From assembly GCF_000330505.1 (NCBI RefSeq), contig NW_004440449.1, positions 144,398-164,994 on the forward strand: a stretch of 20,597 bases of DNA, in the 5' to 3' direction. Each line of letters starts with the position of its first letter. Within the stretch, counting starts at the first letter, position 1. This document shows positions 16,477 through 20,597 of the stretch, piece by piece. The position numbers and the translations under genes are program-made. The notes beneath the pieces were generated by a model. It did no database searches, had not been told where the DNA came from, and saw nothing but the letters and a program-made list of their open reading frames with translations. Source of the stretch: Entamoeba invadens IP1. Taxonomy: Eukaryota > Evosea > Mastigamoebida > Endamoebidae.

Positions 16477-19263
16477 ATGGCAACCAAATTGGAAGAATTC
16501 TATTTAATGAATGTTGTGTTATATATCAACACGTTCAATTCCCTTTTCACTTTTTCCACGGTAAATAAAAAGTGCAAGCGAGTGATGGGGCGTCTCCAAA
16601 TCAATCCCCTTGTTTTTGAAAACACCAGATCTTGTGATTATCATAAAGTGTATGAAACTTACTTAATAGAGCATTATGCGATAGACATGTTAAAATTATT
16701 TCCAAACATTAAAACGTTATATTTGCCATCTTATAAAATGCGAATTTCTAATGAAGTATTTTTAAAAATAGATCATATCAAAGTACAGAATATGTCAGAC
16801 AAAAATCACACAATTCAAAATGAATATTACAAAGCAGACTTCTCACCGTTATATATCATTTCAACTCAACGCCCCTTTGAAAAAGAACATTTGAAAGAAG
16901 TAGAAAAATTCCAGACATATATTGTGTACGATGAAAATTCATTAAACTTTTTAATAAACCATTTTGAACGATTTAAAAGTCTTTTGGATATCACCGTTGT
17001 AGTTCCAACAACAGACAAATATGGATATAAAATAAACGGAGAAGCCGAACCTTTTCTAAATTTATTAGCTGTAAACCTCACCGTTTTCGTTGAGTTACAC
17101 TCTCTAAAAACGATTCGAATTTTTGCTGGTGCAAAAGGGCAGTTAAAATATTTTGTACCTTTTCTTAGTATATATCGAGGGTTTATAATAAATTTAATTT
17201 TGTATTTACCAAATGAAGATTTTGCGTTTGGCGAAAAAGAACTTTTTGATAAGATGAAATTGTATTTTAAAATTATGATACTCAATGTGGACGACTTTTC
17301 AACATTTAACATGTGGAATATCCCAATTTCTGTTAATCATCTTGGAGAGTTGTGTTATATAAAAGAAAATGAAACTAAAAACTTTTCAAAATATGTTGAC
17401 ATGACCGACAAAAAGTTGAGTGAGTTGACCATTGAAAAGAGTTCTACTAATGATTTGGATACTTCTGAAATTGACACCAAAAGACTTGTTATCAACAATG
17501 AAGAATATAAAAAATTCAACTTAAAAATATCAAATAAATTGAAATATTTAGAAACAGATTTTCCATATGAAATTTCAGTGTATTGTGATGACAGAGTGAC
17601 TGTCGAAATCACTAAACGTTGTGAAATAAAATTACTTCAACAAATTCCATTCATCAACTTTTTTGGTTTAATAAAGTTTTACGATTCAATGATGAGTGAA
17701 CAGTGTTATACTCAATGGGTTAGAAAGCATCCAGAAGATGCAGCTGATATTCCCAAATACCATGAAATGAATCCAGACCAACAGAATGAATATCGAATTT
17801 TTGTGAGTTTGGTTAAAGACTTAGAAGTCCTTGAATTTGACACTGAGCCGTATGTTTACAAAGAAAAGTATGATATAACAGAGACTCCCCAACAAATCAC
17901 AAAAGAAATGAAATTGAAAAATTTGTCTTATTGTGAAATCAATACAACTGGTTTTGATTGTTTGAATTTGCCGACTTCCCTCACAGAACTGAAAATGAAA
18001 GATCTTTCAGAATCGACTTTTGAGTTTGATGATATCAACATTATAACACTGAAGTTATATGAATGTCGTAAAATTACAATTTACTTGAACACAACACTCA
18101 AGAATTTGTATATAGAAGATGGATATGGTGGAAACATTGAATGTCGTAAAGGAGTGATTTATCTCACTTTTTTTGACTCATTTCATTCTGGTGATTTTGA
18201 TTCTAAAAACATAGTTGTCGACTATTTAATTCCATATAAAGAGACTGTCGAACAAGGTCCAGCATGGGCAGATAGTGTTGTGTATTCATTCAATTATATG
18301 AAGGGAATGTACTTTGTGGAACAAGGGTTTGGTTCCTCAGAAGTCGCTTGGTACAATCCGGACCCGACTGGCAAACCGACATACCCAGCAAATATATATG
18401 CAGAACGAGCGTGTTACAAATGTGATGTTAGTTATGTGTGGTTCAAAGCCGTCAAAGAAATCGGCGACTTTTGTTTTGCAGAAAGTGTGTTTCGAGAGAA
18501 ACGCATTGAAATTCCAGAACCAATGACAACTTTTGGAATTGGCGCGTTTTATAAAGTAGCAAATTTGGAATCAGTGAAACTGCCAAAGGGTTTTAAGAAA
18601 TTGCCATATAAGGCGTTTTATGGAGCAAAGGATTTAACAGAAATTACTTCGCCCGAGAGTGAAATAGAAATAGACGACTACACACTTTTTGGGTGTAAAA
18701 AGCTGGAAATATACCCCAAATTTATACCAACAAAAACAGCAACCTTTTGCGATGGTTATTTAGCCAAATTCTGTCACTTAAAAAGCATCGAAGTAAAAAG
18801 TAGTGTAACAGAAATTAAACATTCAAATTATGCCAATTGCAACGAACTCACTGAAATTATATTGCCGAACAATGTGACACATATTGCAGATTATGCGTTT
18901 GTTGGGTGCACTAACTTAAAGAATATTGTTTTTAATGAAAACGTTGTCTTTGGGAAACACTTGGTATTCACTAATATGTCAAATTTGAGTCAAATTGTGA
19001 TACCAAATACACTCACAAAAATCAGAAGTTTTATGTTTAAAAATTGTCGATCACTGACAGGTGTTAAATTGCCAAATTCAATTAAAAGTCTTGGAGATAT
19101 GGCTTTCAAAAATTGTTGTGCAATAAAGGAACTTGTTGTGCCAACAACTGTGACTGAAATTGGCGCTTTGTGTTTTAACGGTTGCACTTCACTCACTTCG
19201 TTGTGTTGTTCATCTTCTCTTCGTTTAACGAAATACACTTTAACTGGAACGCAAGTGAAATAA
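16477..19263 (+). CDS. BspA-like leucine-rich-repeat protein (complete, 928 aa)
   Basis: An intact 928-codon gene. An in-frame TAA at 16450-16452 precedes the ATG, which supports the start. Residues 1-45 (LEEFYLMNVVLYINTF..., then VNKKCKRVMGRLQINP) match the F-box-like N-terminus of Entamoeba LRR proteins and resemble that of the LRR gene at 1-2570. The middle (about 50-660) is a diverged region with weak LRR-like Leu spacing. From about residue 670 to 918 there are roughly ten LRR_5 units of about 23 residues, for example TEIILPNNVTHIADYAFVGC and TGVKLPNSIKSLGDMAFKNC. No signal peptide or membrane helix is visible, as is usual for the family. A surface or protein-binding role is known for some relatives, but the partner here is unknown. 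It stands alone, with long A+T-rich spacers on both sides. Likely functional by reading frame. Confidence 0.93.
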   Translation: MATKLEEFYLMNVVLYINTFNSLFTFSTVNKKCKRVMGRLQINPLVFENTRSCDYHKVYETYLIEHYAIDMLKLFPNIKTLYLPSYKMRISNEVFLKIDHIKVQNMSDKNHTIQNEYYKADFSPLYIISTQRPFEKEHLKEVEKFQTYIVYDENSLNFLINHFERFKSLLDITVVVPTTDKYGYKINGEAEPFLNLLAVNLTVFVELHSLKTIRIFAGAKGQLKYFVPFLSIYRGFIINLILYLPNEDFAFGEKELFDKMKLYFKIMILNVDDFSTFNMWNIPISVNHLGELCYIKENETKNFSKYVDMTDKKLSELTIEKSSTNDLDTSEIDTKRLVINNEEYKKFNLKISNKLKYLETDFPYEISVYCDDRVTVEITKRCEIKLLQQIPFINFFGLIKFYDSMMSEQCYTQWVRKHPEDAADIPKYHEMNPDQQNEYRIFVSLVKDLEVLEFDTEPYVYKEKYDITETPQQITKEMKLKNLSYCEINTTGFDCLNLPTSLTELKMKDLSESTFEFDDINIITLKLYECRKITIYLNTTLKNLYIEDGYGGNIECRKGVIYLTFFDSFHSGDFDSKNIVVDYLIPYKETVEQGPAWADSVVYSFNYMKGMYFVEQGFGSSEVAWYNPDPTGKPTYPANIYAERACYKCDVSYVWFKAVKEIGDFCFAESVFREKRIEIPEPMTTFGIGAFYKVANLESVKLPKGFKKLPYKAFYGAKDLTEITSPESEIEIDDYTLFGCKKLEIYPKFIPTKTATFCDGYLAKFCHLKSIEVKSSVTEIKHSNYANCNELTEIILPNNVTHIADYAFVGCTNLKNIVFNENVVFGKHLVFTNMSNLSQIVIPNTLTKIRSFMFKNCRSLTGVKLPNSIKSLGDMAFKNCCAIKELVVPTTVTEIGALCFNGCTSLTSLCCSSSLRLTKYTLTGTQVK

Positions 19264-19891
19264 AATTCAATATAATTGAAACAATTTAAAACTATTATTT
19301 ATAATATAATATATTATTAGTAGTATAATTAATTGTTTTGTTTTTATTACAAATAAAAATAATTTTAAATTTTCTAAATCTAAACTATTTCAAAAAACTG
19401 GCTGAAATCAGAGTTTCCCAAAGTAATCAAAAAAACGGTAGTAGATTTGATTTATTTTTGGTTCTTCCAAGCCTTCTCAAAACTGTTAAATAAATTAAAG
19501 ATCAAAACATTAAAAACATATTTCCTTGTTATTCCTCTGAACAAGATAAAAATACAAAAATAAACCTAAAATTTTATTTTAAATAACTATTTCAAACATT
19601 TTATTAATTATTAAAATATAGTTTTTTGTTTTATATAAAACTACTATAATAAACTGGAAATAAAAAGTGTGAACCATTTTTAATCAATTTGTTTATTTCA
19701 GAGTATTTTCCCGATATTTATTAAGATTCAAATCTATTTTTCATAATTTTTATTTCGAAGTACACACTTTTATAACAACCAAAATCAATTCAAAAATAGA
19801 ATCATCTAATAATGTAGGAATTATGCAACAGTTAAGCTGATTTACCCAAATTTTATACATTCCACATGACAAACCTTCTTAACTTCAATAA
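19264..19891. other. A+T-rich spacer between LRR gene and Tc1/mariner relic
   Basis: No gene recognised. It should contain the 3' untranslated end of the LRR gene and, to the right, the 3' flank and terminal repeat of the Tc1/mariner element. The terminal repeat cannot be delimited because the other end lies outside the window. A 14-bp palindrome GTTTTATATAAAAC occurs near 19630. Confidence 0.5.
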
Positions 19892-20597
19892 TTAAAGTTT
19901 GTCACCAATAAACCCACTTTTTGATTTCAAACACAATTTAAATCTTTCGAAGATAGATTCAATCAAATTGTTGATTGTTTGTATCGGGATTTCATCCCAT
20001 ACAAGCAATAAAGCTTCTTTTAATTTTTGTTCATTTTCAAACACTTTTGTTTTTTCTCTTATTTTCTTTTCCATTATCGACCATAGATGTTCTATGGGAC
20101 TTAGATCAGGTGAGTTAGCAGGCCATTTTTGAAGTACTTTGATACCCATTCCCTGTAGTTTTGCTAATGTCGTCTTTGAAGTATGACAAGGAGCTCCATC
20201 TTGTTGAAAAACAAGTTTTTTCCGTCCCCACTTTTCAACAGCTTCATCAAAAACTTCCAATTCTTTTAGAATGTCAAAATATTTAGCTGAATCGAGTCTG
20301 TTGGAACAGAAGACAAGTTTGCTTTTGAAATCCTTTGCAATTGCTCCTCAGACCATTACAGAGCGGTCATATTTGGGAGTCGATTTAAAAATTGTATCAA
20401 GGTGATACCCCCAAGGTTTCCACATCATCATACCATCGGAGTGAAGACAGAAACGACTTTCATTTGAGATAATGACACAACTTGTCCATTTATTGATATT
20501 CTTTTGCCACAGCTGTTTTCTACAAAACATGTATCGTGATTCAAAATGTTTATCTGTTAAACATAATCTTTTGATCACTTTTCCATATTGAAATTTC
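19892..20597 (-). pseudogene. Tc1/mariner transposase, inactivated, partial (continues past right edge)
   Basis: One minus-strand frame runs from the right edge to a TAA at 19892-19894, broken by a single TGA at 20348-20350. The TGA replaces the conserved Trp of the family's V-x-V-W-G-A motif (RSVMV-stop-GAIA). Tc1 features are YMFCRKQLW, then VIISNESRF, VFQQDGAPCHTSK, and NSPDLSPIEHLW. The transposase cuts and pastes the element at TA sites using a D-D-E triad. Here the first Asp (normally S-D-E-S) is Asn (codon 20462-20464), while the second Asp (QQD) and the Glu (PIEHLW) remain. By my count 35 residues separate these two, against the usual 34 in Tc1. The stop and the lost Asp both argue that it is dead. 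The N-terminal DNA-binding part is outside the window. Confidence 0.88.

Noticed and set aside
19627..19645. Palindrome GTTTTATATAAAAC
   Set aside because: Expected by chance in such A+T-rich sequence; no neighbouring feature gives it meaning.

Overview
The window looks like eukaryotic nuclear DNA from Entamoeba, most likely E. invadens or a close relative. This is inferred from gene content, not from a database match. It holds two BspA-like leucine-rich-repeat (LRR_5) genes with the short N-terminal motif usual in Entamoeba, a Cys-rich transmembrane receptor kinase (the Entamoeba TMK type), a Mutator-like element and a Tc1/mariner transposase. The spacers are extremely A+T-rich.

Layout: (1) 1-2570, minus strand: a BspA-like LRR gene that runs off the left edge. 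It is open for about 856 codons. (2) 2571-3573: A+T-rich spacer. (3) 3574-6821: a 3,248-bp Mutator-like element whose two 286-bp terminal inverted repeats I read as identical base for base. Its transposase (4095-5751) is broken by several stops and frame changes. A smaller insertion with 23-bp inverted ends (6314-6535) abuts the inner edge of the right repeat. (4) 6863-7215, minus: the 3' end of a second kinase gene, truncated and with one internal stop. (5) 7203-13022, minus: one very long receptor-kinase gene. In order it has a signal peptide, about 1,500 residues of CxxC-rich ectodomain with seven roughly 72-residue repeats, one membrane helix, a cytosolic beta-sandwich-like region and a Ser/Thr/Tyr kinase domain. 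It is interrupted by two frame changes (near 12,000 and 9,290) that cancel each other, an in-frame TAA at 8697-8699, and a premature end in the last kinase subdomain. (6) 13023-16476: a long gene-poor stretch with an odd, more G+C-rich island (about 14.1-15.5 kb) of small protein-like fragments, an 11-bp dispersed repeat, splice-signal-like sequences and hairpins. (7) 16477-19263, plus: an intact 928-codon BspA-like LRR gene with a plausible TATA-like element just upstream. (8) 19892-20597, minus: a dead Tc1/mariner transposase that continues past the right edge.

The genes do not form an operon or pathway. The common theme is large, repeat-built protein families (LRR_5 proteins and receptor kinases) lying among decaying DNA transposons, with clear traces of unequal recombination: the fused second kinase tail, the repeat-built ectodomain and the frame changes bounding its middle part. 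I found no tRNA, rRNA or CRISPR.
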